Positions 1-13,100 of a stretch of 64,000 bases of DNA are shown here, piece after piece (positions within the stretch are counted from its first letter, which is position 1; every line of letters starts with the position of its first letter). The translations under genes were made by a program, and so were the position numbers. This DNA comes from Aporrectodea caliginosa (lineage: Eukaryota > Annelida > Clitellata > Crassiclitellata > Lumbricidae): positions 600,001 to 664,000 of the forward strand of contig JACEVL010000044.1 in NCBI GenBank assembly GCA_020284085.1, written 5' to 3'. The notes below the pieces were generated by a model. That model did not search any database. It saw only the letters and a list, made by a program, of their open reading frames with translations, and was not told where the DNA came from.

Positions 1-2210
1 CGGGGATGGAGAGAAATAGACAGACACGGGGATGGAGAGAAATAGACAGACACGGGGAGGGAGAGAAATAGACAGACACGGGGATGGAGAGAAATAGACA
101 GACACAGGGATGGAGAGAAATAGACAGACACGGGGATGGAGAGAAATAGACAGACACGGGGATGGAGAGAAATAGACAGACACGGGGATGGAGAGAAATA
201 GACAGACACGGGGATGGAGAGAAATAGACAGAGCGCAGGGATGGAGAGAAATAGACAGACACAGGGAGGGAGAGAAATAGACAGACACGGGGATGGAGAG
301 AAATAGACAGACACGGGGATGGAGAGAAATAGACAGACACAGGGATGGAGAGAAATAGACAGACAGAGGGACAGGAAGAGAAATAGACAGACACAGGGAT
401 GGAGAGAAATAGACAGACACGGGGATGGAGAGAAATAGACAGACACGGGGATGGAGAGAAATAGACAGACACAGGGATGGAGAAAAATAGACAGACACGG
501 GGAGGGAGAGAGATAGACAGACACAGGGATGGAGAGAAATAGACAGACACGGGGGATGGAGGAAAGAAATAGACAGACACAGGGATGGAGAGAAATAGAC
601 AGACACAGGGATGGAGAGAAATAGACAGACACGGGATGGAGAGAAATAGACAGATGGAGAAATAGACAGACACAGGGATGGAGAGAAATAGACAGACACA
701 GGGATGGAGAGAAATAGACAGACACAGGGATGGAGAGAAATAGACAGACACGGGGATGGAGAGAAATAGACAGAGCATACAGGGATGGAGAGAAACAGAC
801 AGACACAGGGATGGAGAGAAATAGACAGACACAGGGATGGAGAGAAATAGACAGACAGAGGGATGGAACAGAAATAGACAGACAGGGGGAGGAGAGAGAA
901 ATAGACAGACACAGGGATGGAGAGAAATAGACAGACACAGGGAGGAAGAGAAATAGAACAGAGGATGGAGAGAGAGAAATAAACAGACACGGGGAAGGAG
1001 AAAAATAGACAGACACAGGGATGGAGAGAAATAGACAGACACAGGGAGGGAGAGAAATAGACAGACACGGGGATGGAGAGAAATAGACAGACACGGGGAT
1101 GGAGAGAAATAGACAGACACGAGGGATAGACAGACACACAGGGATGGAGAAATAGACAGACACAGGGATGGAGAGAAATAGACAGACACAGGGATGGAGA
1201 GAAATAGACAGACAAGGGGATGGAGAGAAATAGACAGACACAGGGAAGGAGAAGAAATAGACAGACACGGGGATGGAGAGAAATAGACAGAAACAGGGAT
1301 GGAGAAAATAGACAGGACAGGGATGGAGAGAAATAGACAGACACAGGGATGGAGAGAAATAGACAGACACGGGGATGGAAGAAATAGACAGACACAGGGG
1401 ATGGAGAGAAATAGACAGACACAGGGATGGAGAGAAATAGACAGAAGCAGGGGAGGGAGAGAAATAAACAAACAGAGGAAGGGACAAAAAGAGACAGAGG
1501 CAGGAGAGAAATAGACAGACACAGGGATGGAGAGAAATAGACAGACACGGGGATGGAGAGAAATAGACAGACACGGGGATGGAGAGAAATAGACAGACAC
1601 AGGGATGGAGAGAAATAGACAGACACAGGGGATGGAGAGAAATAGACAGACACAGGGATGGAGAGAAATAGACAGACACAGGGATGGAGAGAAATAGACA
1701 GACACAGGGATGGAGAGAAATAGACAGACACGGGGATGGAGAGAAAATAGACAGACACAGGGATGGAGAGAAATAGACAGACACAGGGAGGAGAGAAATA
1801 GACAGACAAGGGGATGGAGAGAAATAGACAGACACAGGGATGGAGAGAAATAGACAGACACAGGGATGGAGAGAAATAGACAGACACAGGGATGGAGAGA
1901 AATAGACAGACGCAGGGAGGGAGAGAAATAGACAGACACAGGGATGGGAGAAATAGACAGACACGGGGATGGAGAGAAATAGACAGACAGGGAGGGAGAG
2001 AAATAGACAGACACAGGGATGGAGAGAAATAGACAGACACAGGGATGGAGAGAAATAGACAGACACGGGGATGGAGAGAAATAGACAGAAGCAGGGAGGG
2101 AGAGAAATAATCAAACAGAGGAAGGGACAGAAAGAGACAGAGGCAGAGAGGGAGAAATAGACGCAGGGATGGAGAGAAAGAGAGGGAGAGAAATAGACAG
2201 ACGCATAGAG
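1..2210. repeat. 26-bp satellite array, left block
   Basis: About 85 tandem copies of a 26-bp unit with core ATAGACAGACACGGGGATGG, extending off the left edge of the window. Copies differ by single substitutions (cacggg/cacagg, gatgg/gaggg) and small indels, and become more degenerate toward 2,100-2,210. It is the reverse complement of the large array at 26,013-40,131. Open frames here are by-products of a stop-free periodic sequence, not genes. Confidence 0.97.
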
Positions 2211-3489
2211 GGGGTGTTTAACAGCTATAAAATGTCAACAGACTACAGTCGTAGACGGTGCATTTTACACAGCAACAACCATTATTGATCGACCTAATCG
2301 CAATTATCAGTTTATCTTTCTTATCATCTTGATCTTTAAACAGTAATTGGCTGAAATGACTAATTTCGTCAAGTGGCTTGTCAAACGACAATCATCACCT
2401 TCATCTGTGGCTTCGGTCTCTGAAGTCCACTTTCTCATTCAGTCTTTCATCTAATATAAGCTTAATATTATTTACCTTATTCCTCCTTACTGTCTACCTC
2501 GAAGTGAAGTAAAGTTTTGACTTTCCATTTGCATTAATAGTAAAACATGATCTAAACTCTATTCTCATTAGTATCAGTAAGAGATTTGTACGAGCTACAA
2601 AATGGTTCACAATTCTTTGATCACAGTAAAACCCTTAAATTTCAGCTTCAACATATTAGGCCAACCCTTACATTGCAGTAACACTGGCTGTCAATCGAGC
2701 AATTATAATTCAGTCCTAGAGTGTGGTAGATTTAAATCAGCTGACCTATCTGCGCTTCATGGAATCATCCACACCCGAACAGAGAAGTTGGGCCATCAAT
2801 CGAAGCTAACTGAATGGGGTCTATACACTGCATGTTCTGCTGCCGCCGCGTCCATTCTACGATTCTCTAATGTCATTCATGTCTAAACTTATGTCTCGAT
2901 CGTCTCCAGTTCAAGTTCTACTCGTTCACCGTTAGGTTTCTCTGACCATCGGATTTCCATCTGGCTGAGCTCCACCAGATAAATATTATGATTCTCCCGC
3001 ATATAATATTATCACCATTCTCTGACTACAGTTTCACTTTTAAAGCGAACGGCGATTGATGTTCTGTGCTTAATAAGACGGTGCTATAGAGGCAGAGAAG
3101 ATGATTCCGTTTTATACCATAATCAACTGTTGCTTCTTTGAGTAAATCTTGACTGAATATTACAGTTTTTTCCTGTAGTTGAGTTCTTATCAATCAATCA
3201 ATCCTTTTATTGTTTCCATAGAATATTTTACAAGTAGTGATCCAGAATAATCATAATCAACGATCATAAGTTTAGAAATTAAAACAGACAGATCACATGA
3301 ATATCTTATTAACGTTTGAGGGAAACAATCGGGTTCCCAGAAGGGACTGAAGTCCCGCTAAGTTAGAGATACCCGTGTACCATGTTAGCAGAGGGATGAC
3401 AGTTGAGTATAGTCTACACAAATAGCATTGTCAGAAAAAAATGAGAATAACTGGCTTAACTAACAACACTTAACTTAGTAGAGCCTTAC
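2211..3489. other. Non-coding DNA downstream of FA2H exon 4
   Basis: This begins with a good donor (GTAAGG on the minus strand at 3,489-3,484) and is therefore the start of FA2H intron 4. I searched the minus strand for the expected terminal exon (Phe-Gly followed by a Trp-Asp-Tyr motif) and did not find it. The 94-codon open frame at 2,602-2,886 has no recognisable feature. A short (TCAA)n tract at 3,190-3,205 next to a T-rich stretch may be a worn SINE tail. Confidence 0.6.
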
Positions 3490-3739
3490 CCAATTCATGA
3501 TAGACGTAGTGATGTTTGACATGGTAATTCTTGAGATCTTTGAAGTAATCTGTTGCTGGCGTGCCATGATGCAGATAGTAGTGTATCAAATCGTAGATGA
3601 CATATCCCAAGGCAACTCCAGCAAGGACGCACTGAGCCGTAGCCTTCGGAAGAAGCGACATAACAATGGACCAGATGAGGAATGCCAAAGGCATTGCGGG
3701 AACCGGTGGAAATACTAATCGATTTCTGTTCATCGGATT
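3490..3739 (-). CDS. FA2H: Fatty acid 2-hydroxylase, coding exon 4
   Basis: This exon encodes about residues 255-337 plus one base of the next codon. It begins after acceptor TTTCTGTAG with Asn-Pro-Met and ends at donor GTAAGG. Seen in the translation: the conserved RLVFPPVPA stretch, two likely membrane segments (about 268-284 and 289-305), and the third and fourth histidine motifs of the membrane fatty-acid hydroxylase family, HX3H (His307, His311) and HX2HH (His327, His330, His331). In this family these histidines bind the two metal ions at the active site. It joins exon 3 in phase 0, directly after the HGQHHK motif, as in vertebrate FA2H. The protein still lacks its last 20-25 residues, encoded by an exon not found in the window. 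Confidence 0.95.
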
Positions 3740-3839
3740 CTACAGAAACAAAGATGGATCTTACGCTCTGCCTTAGCTGTGCTAATAGCTAACATTTCTA
3801 ATAGTGACAAATGTTTAACACAGATCACAGTTTCATACT

Positions 3840-3995
3840 AATAATAATTATTATAATTATTATTATTATTATAAAACCATTATTGTTCCTCTAAAATCAG
3901 AGTTGTTGCACAATTACTACTACTGCTACTGCTACTACTACTGCCACGCTACTGCTGCTGCTGCTGCTACTACTACTACTACTACTACTACTGTT
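3840..3995. repeat. Trinucleotide microsatellites in FA2H intron 3
   Basis: (TTA)n-like sequence at 3,840-3,875, then mixed CTA/CTG triplets at 3,915-3,993. They lie in the 448-bp intron between exons 4 and 3. The 63-codon plus-strand frame across them is not a gene. Confidence 0.9.
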
Positions 3996-4187
3996 GTTGT
4001 AAATTTGAATTTCACATACACAGAGTCCACAGAAGAGCTAACGAATGGCTGTCTCTATATTCATCAGCTGAATAGAAATCATGCACTAGACTAGAGAGCT
4101 GTTCCAAAGTGACTTTACGGATCTTTCGCTATAACAAAGAGACTTGTCATGTGGTAGGTCGTACCAGTTAGTTGCTCGTGGTCGTAC

Positions 4188-4354
4188 CTTATGATGCTGG
4201 CCATGGAATAAGAAATGCAGAGTGATGAGAACCCTGGACCAGTGTGGAGGACGCAGGTGAAAGACCCAGCGATGGATGATGTACTCGGCCAGCGACCAAA
4301 CGAGAACGCCCGTCAGAAAGAGAACAGGCATCAGCCAAGCACTCACACTGACAC
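4188..4354 (-). CDS. FA2H: Fatty acid 2-hydroxylase, coding exon 3
   Basis: A 167-base exon encoding residues 199 (split codon) to 254. The acceptor is TTGTTTCAG at 4,355-4,363 and the donor is AAG|GTACGA. It contains a membrane segment (about 205-222), the first histidine motif HX4H (His226, His231 within HRWVFH) and the second, HX3HX2HH (His245, His249, His252, His253 within HFLFHGQHH). These are the diagnostic di-metal ligands of the sterol desaturase/fatty acid hydroxylase superfamily. The exon joins exon 2 by a split Gly codon (phase 1) and exon 4 in phase 0, and both joins restore the order expected for FA2H. Confidence 0.96.
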
Positions 4355-5220
4355 CTGAAACAACACATGAGTAAGTAAGTATATCCTTTATTGCACCAAT
4401 TTGGTTTACATTCCACAATGGCCTATAATCTCAAATGTTACATTTTAATTTCTAGTGGTTTTCAAACTGTGCAGTGTTTTGGTCAAGAGTAAAGCATCCC
4501 AATAATAAAAGTTGATCAATCAACTGATTCGACGTTTACCTGTTCAACTTTTCACTGTCTGGTTCCTCTAGGCTACATCCTTTTCATCGCCTACTTCAAT
4601 GTCTGTGGGTGCAAGTGATTGCATAGATATCTCTTTTGGTGTTTTGTAAGTGCAACTGTATGATCCCTGTCAATCGAATCAGTTGATCAGTTCATCTTTA
4701 CCATTATTAACTCAACATTTTCTACTAGGGTTGGGCCGAATGTTGATCTGGAAATAGGTTCGGGCCGGATTTTGCCCTAAACCTATTAATCGGAATCGGC
4801 GCATCTCAGGACTACCGATCCAAATACCAAAAAGTGATATTTTGGCCAAAAACAAGTTCTTCCTTCATTCCCTATTTTCTACAGTTTCAGCACATGTACA
4901 GTTTTAGCAATGCTTTGCTATTAAACAGCAAGCGCTAGTTAGCCTTATCTCTCCATACACTTCAGAGGACTTGGTCTGTCACCAGAAATTACGCCTACCC
5001 AGGTACTTCAATACGAATGCTGAGCAATTTATGTCATCCAGCCATATTTCAAGAACACGCTCTCAAAAGTGATCTTAATCATCACGAAGGCTTATCAGCT
5101 CTGCTCTCAAGTGACGCCACTTACTGTACCTGCACACAATGTTCACCGAATAACGCCCTTTGGCCTTGTCACTTATGAAAGATTAGAATTGTTTAACCTT
5201 TCACTAAAGCACGAAGTATA

Positions 5221-5445
5221 ATAATAATAATAATCTTATCTTTATTGAAGCGCCTGACAAACGCACTGCGCTGTACATTTACATGTTATGCAATTGAAAT
5301 CTTAACTACTAACAGAACAGACAGCTTGCAATACAACGGCGCTAATAGCAGCCTACAAAGCATATCCGCCCAACGGGGGCTCGAACTCGGTACCTCTCGC
5401 TCTCTTCGCCAGATGTTATCCAATGCGCCACGTTGTTCTGATCTT
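5221..5445 (-). mobile_element. tRNA-derived SINE, minus orientation
   Basis: On the minus strand a tRNA-like head (GCGCATTGGATAAC, A-box region) is followed by a B-box-like GAGTTCGAGCCCC (about 5,375-5,390) and a body. The element ends in GCGCTTCAATAAAGAT and a run of ATT triplets at its 3' end (5,221-5,237). The same element lies on the plus strand at 40,228-40,478, with matching head, body and CAATAAAGA(ATT)n tail. Non-autonomous: it would need a partner LINE for mobility. Confidence 0.85.
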
Positions 5446-5734
5446 CGACTAAGACAGTTACTTTACCCTTTTTGGACTGGTATACATTCCCTGTCAGCCA
5501 AACTCAGTGGACTCTTAAGTTATCGTCATCGTCGTCAGTTGCTGTCTTCTTGTCGACAAAGGTCTTCTGATTTAACTTAGGCTGGAATTCTTACTTACTT
5601 ACTAACGTCACCCATCAGTAATGTTTCTTTCGTGTTACAGAATGGTTTCCACGGAACCAATGAAAAGAATTAATTAGACTGGTGGAGATATATTTTAAGT
5701 TGCGGCTGTGTCAACTTTATTTTAATAAACGAAT

Positions 5735-5735
<1 letters not shown>

Positions 5736-5796
<61 letters not shown>

Positions 5797-5797
5797 A
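5736..5797. repeat. (GAT)n microsatellite
   Basis: About 20 perfect GAT triplets, followed directly by ATATATAGCGCGCTGG, the start of a dispersed repeat also seen near 6,838. Confidence 0.97.
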
Positions 5798-6117
5798 TAT
5801 AGCGCGCTGGTTACTGGTCCATGGGCAATAGTAGGTTAATACTAGTAGCAACTGTATAAGCAATTCGATGTCTTACTTGCGTTCTGCACTCTTGTTATTT
5901 AATAATGTATATATACTCAAGAAAGCTGGCATTCCGAAATAATCGTCTGTAAGCCTATTTTCTTCTATTAGTATTAGTCGAAGATGCTGCATTCCATTTC
6001 TGCACCAATCCGAGAGTACTTATTATTAGTTCCATGGAAAACCAGCCATGAGTTCAACTGACAAATAGGCTACCCTGATCAGTTATTATCAAAGTAATTC
6101 ATATCATTTGCACCTAC

Positions 6118-6379
6118 CGCCTGCCACTTGGGGCAGCCAAGTTTCGTGTCCACCGGAAGCCATGAAATTGGAAAAGGACATGTGCAGAAAGAAAGCGATG
6201 ATCGGCAGCCAGAAAATGGGAATGATGTACCACTGGCAAGTCGTCAGGCTCTCTAGGAAGTCGGAGGCAAAGAATCGAAGGTCTTTGTCTTCCGGTGTAA
6301 AGACCCAATCAATATACGATTTGCCAAGTTTTCCGATTTCCCAAAACAAGGGATGATTAGCGTTCACCAGATCATCATA
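6118..6379 (-). CDS. FA2H: Fatty acid 2-hydroxylase, coding exon 2
   Basis: A 262-base exon encoding residues 112-198 plus one base. The acceptor is TTTCTTTGCAG and the donor GCG|GTAGGT. It begins with YDDLVNANHPLFW, matching the linker after the cytochrome b5 domain in FA2H proteins, and has a hydrophobic segment at about residues 162-178 (YIIPIFWLPIIAFFLHM) that should be the first ER membrane span. It joins exon 1 in phase 0. The upstream intron is 12.15 kb, by far the longest in the gene. Confidence 0.95.
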
Positions 6380-6835
6380 CTGCAAAGAAAAAGTTCTTCC
6401 TTGTTTCAGTCGTTACCGTTAAACAGTTGAACATAATAATACACCGGTAGAGTAAGTTTTTGTGGCCATTCAAACATTCCACTTGTTTAGACTATTGGTT
6501 AGACTTTCAATGAGTCATTTGCTTGTCTTCTTCTTTATTCATCATCATAATTATTAATGCATTAAGTGTGAATGATTCAAAGTGTGAATAATAATTGTAT
6601 GTTATCAACATTTCAAACAGATCTTATCAACTTCTCAAGCTCAGCCACTTGCGTCAGCGCATTATCTACTTTAGACTGATCTTTTAAAACTGCTTATCCA
6701 CCATATGTTGTCTTTCTCTCAACATTCTGATCTTTGATCAGAATGTTGACTTGCAGAGTATACGGCTGATTATGACCCATCGGTTATGGTGCATTAGACA
6801 GCAGCACTACAGAAGGGCTACTAATATTAATATCA

Positions 6836-6890
6836 GTATAGCGCGCTGGTGACTGGTCCATGGGCAATAGTAGGTTAATACTAGTACAAG
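6836..6890 (+). repeat. Dispersed repeat segment (second copy of 5,798-5,855)
   Basis: TATAGCGCGCTGGTGACTGG and the following 30 or so bases (ccatgggcaatagtaggttaatactagta) match 5,803-5,855 with one or two differences, in the same orientation. It looks like the conserved end of an unidentified SINE or other short element. Confidence 0.75.
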
Positions 6891-7977
6891 TACAACTAGT
6901 ACAATTAACAACTGGAATCAGAACACAATCTTCTAAGACGCTCTCTGAGAAAGAAACGTAATGACCATTATTTGCTTTATGCTGTATCACCAATTACTGC
7001 ACAAAATACAATATGGGCTACGTACGCGTTTCTTGGTTATTACATATTCTGTAGAGCTTTCAAACTGGTCGATGTCAGCCTGGAAACATATTGATAATTT
7101 TTTTATTATTAAACGAAAATATTAAGTAATAATATGTAGACCGAATATATCACTAAAGAGAATTAGGTCAACGCTGGTCCCTATATGTATGCAGATCTTG
7201 AAAATTGTTTGATATAGACCCTATGCATTAAATATATATTTATAGAGGGAGAGACAGAGAGCGACAGATAGACTGACATTACATACAGACGGATTGCAGA
7301 GGCCGAGAGAAAATGCGAAAAAGAAGCGGCCTGAGAAGTTAGGTGATCTAAGAAAGCGAGAAGGAATCGACCTACAACAGTAACTGTTACTGTTCAGGAC
7401 ATGTCTAGTTTCCGAAATCAAAGAGATTGCTCAAGTACTGGATGGCTCATGCCAACTCGCAGGAGCGCCATACAACTATCAGACTACTACAATTATAGTA
7501 CAACTGAATCTGATGTCATATCACGCATGACCACCAATATATAAAAAATGACAGAGTCAGGGACAGACGTAGAAGAGATGATAAACTGCAATGGACGATC
7601 ATTTGAGACTAGTAACTGATGGCAGCTTGGGGTCAAGTGACGCACGCGCAGTAGGCCTACATCCGTAATGCGGAGGGGATTTAGGCATTAAAACTAAAAC
7701 TGAAATGTATGAAAATTAACCTAATACATAAATGCGAATCACATGCAAATCAAAATGCGGTTAACACTGAGCAATTGGTGTAATAAGGATATACTTACTT
7801 TACTTACTTACAGGCAAACTAATATCAATTAAATACCGAGTATTTGGTTGGAGTTAACCAACGAACTGCGGTAAGCGCCGGAATTTACAGTTTATGCATG
7901 TCCTCTCCAGGTCAACAGATGATCAATGCTTCAAACGTCGTTGGTAAAAGCCCGTGTGCATTTGGTCTGCTTACAAA

Positions 7978-8425
<448 letters not shown>

Positions 8426-8866
8426 CAAGATTTATAAGGCACAAAACGAACTAAGTACAACCCAAATGTGCTAGAAATTATTGCTTATTATGATTCAGAG
8501 TATCCCCTAACGGAATCGGCATCAAATGCTTATGACTCATTACCACACAAGAACAATTACTCCGGAACTCGGTCGGCAGCATATTCGTAATCATCTGTCA
8601 ATGTCACAAGGCCTAATTTTATTTGTCTGAGCAAGACAATAGAACTTGTGATTCAAAGCAAATTATGACTAAATTTAGTAAGACTTAAAACTTTCTATTG
8701 TGGACAAACTGCAAGAAATGCGAGACCATAATTATTTTTATCTAATTTAAGCCCCTCATTTAGTTCATACGTTGGGCAATCCGTTAGGACATAATTCACG
8801 ACAAGACCACTTTATTCAAAATTCTATTCACAACACTAATAGTAGTAATGATGATGTATATATGAT

Positions 8867-9091
<225 letters not shown>

Positions 9092-9309
9092 AAATTATCA
9101 TAGTTAGGCCCGACAACTATATTTATAATTTCATTATTATTATTGTCATTACTAAAATTATTACTAATAATATCCGTAGTTGCTATAAGCTGTTATTGTA
9201 TATTGGTGACAACAGATAATGATAGAGTATGATCGATATCGACTTTTATCATAATTACCAGATGAGAGTGAAGAGAGCCAGACAAAGAAACATCTACAGA
9301 GCCATACAA

Positions 9310-9311
9310 AC

Positions 9312-9366
<55 letters not shown>

Positions 9367-9385
9367 AAGGAGAGAGAGAGGAGAG
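9310..9385. repeat. (GA)n microsatellite
   Basis: A perfect GA run of about 55 bp, followed by interrupted GA to about 9,388. Confidence 0.95.
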
Positions 9386-10078
9386 AGCAAGGCAGGTAGG
9401 AGAGACAAGACATACTTCCTTCACAGAATCACTATGCAAACTTGAGCAAGACACGAGCAAACAAAGTAATCTTTTACATCCGTGAAGTTGAAGCGATTAC
9501 CTAGATAGGGAATATAAAAGGTCAATGGAAACGATCATTTCGATCAGAATTATTCTGACTAATGCTGAACTATTTAAGACTGCAAACCAAAGTCTTCAGA
9601 GGAATCTTAAGGATTCATTTGGCACCATCATCATCTGCTGCAGGCCTACGATACCTTCTTATCGCTTCCCAGAAACCGCCCTAAAATCGCCATAGCCTAA
9701 TTATGCGCCGCCAAATACGTGCATCCTACGCACGCTAGATGAAATAAAGGAATGAGAGTAAAATTGAAAAAGTGTGAGTGCAAGACAGAAATGTTGCGAG
9801 GAAACTGCGGAAGGTTATACTTCAGAGATCATTTCGAATTGAAACGTCAGAAAGAAGGCAAACTGTAAGAACAATAGACAGAGAAGCAGAAGTAGAAGAA
9901 GAGAAATAATGAGGAAAAACACGCTGAGACTCAAACTCAGTCTATTCTACCGATGAATGTCATTCGTGCTTACTCTCCCTTTTGTTATTCTTCTTACAAC
10001 CAAACTGTCCGAAATAACTAACAAATACCAGGCAAAGACTCTGCTTTCAATAGCATTATCAGCATGTCTTTATTTTTT

Positions 10079-10079
10079 A

Positions 10080-10160
<81 letters not shown>

Positions 10161-10180
10161 GCAGCAGCAGCAACAACAAA
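10079..10180. repeat. (AGT)n(AGC)n compound microsatellite
   Basis: AGT triplets at 10,079-10,131 change abruptly to AGC triplets at 10,131-10,172, with a short CAA end. Confidence 0.97.
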
Positions 10181-10748
10181 TACAACTGTATTTGACACTG
10201 CCATTCTTCCAAAGTTCAGAAGTGCACACACGACCATATAGCAGAGGGGTTCCCAATCTTTTCTATGTCCCGCACCCCTGGGAAATGTTTGACGAATGTT
10301 CGCACCCCCTAGTAAAGTATTCTCACATTTGAAGACTCATGCACGCAATTGTTGCTACTGAAACTTTTGCTTACAGACCTTAGATTAGCCTTACAAGGTT
10401 ACTATGTCACATGGACTCTTACCCATACTTATCCTATGACAGCTGAACAATTTATTCATTAATTCATTCGGAAATTTATATAGCGCCCCTTCAAGAAAAC
10501 TACTCAGAGGCGCATAATGTATTATGATTGCATTCTTATAATTCATACTTCCCTCTTTGATCGCACCCCCTGAAATAACATGTCGCACCCCCAATACATA
10601 TACAAAGGCAGAAGAGTAGACAGGATCCGAAATAGAGACAGGAACACGGCATAGGCCTACATGTGTCTGTCCAGTAAGCTGTTAGAATAGATTGAGTATA
10701 ATATGTTTGTGCCATGGCTAAGTTGAAGATGTGTGGATAGGAAAGCAT

Positions 10749-10777
10749 GCACCCTAACCCTAACCCTAACCCTAACC
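10749..10777 (-). repeat. Short telomere-like (CCCTAA)n, copy A
   Basis: Four to five CCCTAA hexamers between unique sequences, the complement of the metazoan telomere motif TTAGGG. Confidence 0.95.
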
Positions 10778-11002
10778 GTGCTTTACGTTCTTCCTATGGG
10801 AGCTGTCGCTGCCAGCCGCAACTTCAGCAGTTGCTATGGCCACAGTCATCACGGAATTCAGACTCTGTCTCCTTTCAAGGCAGAAATTCACGTAAGCCAA
10901 TCAGGTTCATGCGGACTGTCACGTATCTATGCAATGGTATCTGGATGAATCATGACTGCCTCTTGTCAAATGACGATGTACACGTAAGTCAAAGCAGACG
11001 GT

Positions 11003-11285
11003 CTTCCATACTTGATTACTACAACGGTCTTCCATACTTAATGATTACTACAACGGTCTTCCATACTTGATGATTACTACAACGGTCTTCCATACTTGAT
11101 TACTACAACGGTCTTCCATACTTGATTACTACAACGGTCTTCCATACTTGATTACTACAACGGTCTTCCATACTTGATTACTACAACGGTCTTCCATACT
11201 TGATTACTACAACGGTCTTCCATACTTGATTACTACAACGGTCTTCCATACTTATACTACAACGGTCTTCCATACTTGATACTAT
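11003..11285. repeat. 26-bp minisatellite, copy A
   Basis: About ten copies of a 26-bp unit with core ACTACAACGGTCTTCCATAC followed by TTGATT. Some units carry an extra TGA or a short deletion. Its period equals that of the large satellite, but the sequence is unrelated. Confidence 0.95.
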
Positions 11286-11570
11286 ATACTTGAATGAAGA
11301 AGCACTAGCAAACGCACAGCACTGTACATGGCAAGCTTAATACATTCCAAAAATTTATTTTACATACAAATCAAGAATTTAGTGAGAGAAGTAACTGTTA
11401 TTGTATATCAAGGAGAACATGAGGGATGAAGAGCTAGGGTTAGTCGTAGGAGAGAAATGAAGAGCTGAAAAAGCCAGATCAAAGCTTGGAAACCTTGTTA
11501 ATTTTTTTATTGGTTAGGAAGCATTTCTGAGTCAGGTTGTGAAACATGGGGAGCTCACGGTTATGGGAGA

Positions 11571-12228
11571 GAGAGAGACAGACAGACAACCATATAGACA
11601 AATAGACAGACAGACAGCCAAGCAGATAGACAGACGACAGACAGACAGCCAATCACATAGACAGACAGACAGACAGCCAACCACATAGACAGACAGACAG
11701 ACAACCACATAGACAGACAGACAGACAACCAGACAGACAGACAGACAGACAACCACATAGACAGACAGAGACAGACAGCCAACCACATAGACAGACAGAC
11801 AGACAACCACATAGACATAGGACAGACAGACAACCACACAGACAGACAGACAGACAACCACATAGACAGACAGACAGACAGCCAACCACATAGACAGACA
11901 GACAGACAGCCAACCACAGACAGACAGACAGACAGCCAAGACAGATAGACAGACGACAGACAGACAGCCAACCACGAGACAGACAGACAGACAGACAGCT
12001 TGTCACAGAACCTGTCTGTCTAATTGACACTTGACAGTCAGAGACCGCCAACCACATAGACAGATTGGACTGACAGACAGCCAACCACTGGACGACTGAC
12101 AGACAGACAGACAGACAGACAACCACATAGACAGACAGACAGACAGCCAACATAGACAGACAGACAGACAGACGACAGACAGACAGACAGACAGACTATA
12201 GACAGACAGACAGACAGACAGCCAAGAC

Positions 12229-12278
<50 letters not shown>

Positions 12279-12409
12279 CAACCACATAGACAGACAGACA
12301 GACAGACACAGACAGACAGACAGACAGCCAACCACATAGACAGACAGCCAACCACAGACAGACAGACAGACAGCCAACCACATAGACAGACAGACAGACA
12401 GCCAACCAC

Positions 12410-12448
<39 letters not shown>

Positions 12449-12767
12449 GCCAACCACATAGACAGACAGACGACAGACAGCCAACCACATAGACAGACAG
12501 ACAGACAGCCAGCCACATAGAACAGACAGACAGACAGACAGACATAGACGGACAGACAGACAGACAACCACATAGACAGACAGACAGACAGCCAACAGAC
12601 AGACAGACAGACAGACAGACAGCCAACCACATAGACAGACAGACAGCCAACCACATAGACAGACAGACGACAGACAGCCAACCACATAGACAGACAGACA
12701 GCCAGCCACATAGACAGACAGACAGACAGACAGCCAACCACAGACAGACAGACAGACAGCCAACCAC

Positions 12768-12823
<56 letters not shown>

Positions 12824-13100
12824 CCACATAGATAGACAGACAGACAGACAACCAACAGACAGACAGACAGACAGACAGCCAACCACATAGACAGACAGAT
12901 AGACAGACAGACAGACAGACAGACAGCCAACCACAGACAGACGGACAGACAGCCAACCACATAGACAGACAGACAGACAGCCAACCACATAGACAGACAG
13001 ACAGACAGCCAGACAGACAGACAGACAGACAGACGACAGACAGACAGACGACAGACAGACGACAGACAGACAGACAACCAAGCAGATGGACAGACAGATG
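11571..13100. repeat. GACA-rich satellite, copy A
   Basis: Blocks of CCAACCACATA followed by a variable number of GACA tetramers give repeat lengths that step by 4 bp (24, 28, 32, 36...). An interruption at 11,998-12,050 contains the inverted motif CTGTCTGTCT. The minus strand is free of stops in several frames, giving spurious Cys/Leu/Ser/Val frames. Confidence 0.96.

Larger units (their letters stand above)
4355..6117. other. FA2H intron 2
   Basis: A 1,763-bp intron bounded by donor GTAGGT (6,117-6,112) and acceptor CAG (4,357-4,355). It contains a tRNA-derived SINE (5,221-5,445), a (GAT)n tract (5,736-5,797) and a repeat segment at 5,798-5,855 that recurs in intron 1. Nothing else recognisable. 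Confidence 0.9.

Noticed and set aside
1..2210. CRISPR-like array (regular short repeats)
   Set aside because: Repeats are head to tail with no unique spacers and the genome is eukaryotic; it is a satellite.
2602..2886. 94-codon plus-strand frame near FA2H
   Set aside because: No motif, no splice or promoter context, and AT-rich sequence; kept as non-coding.
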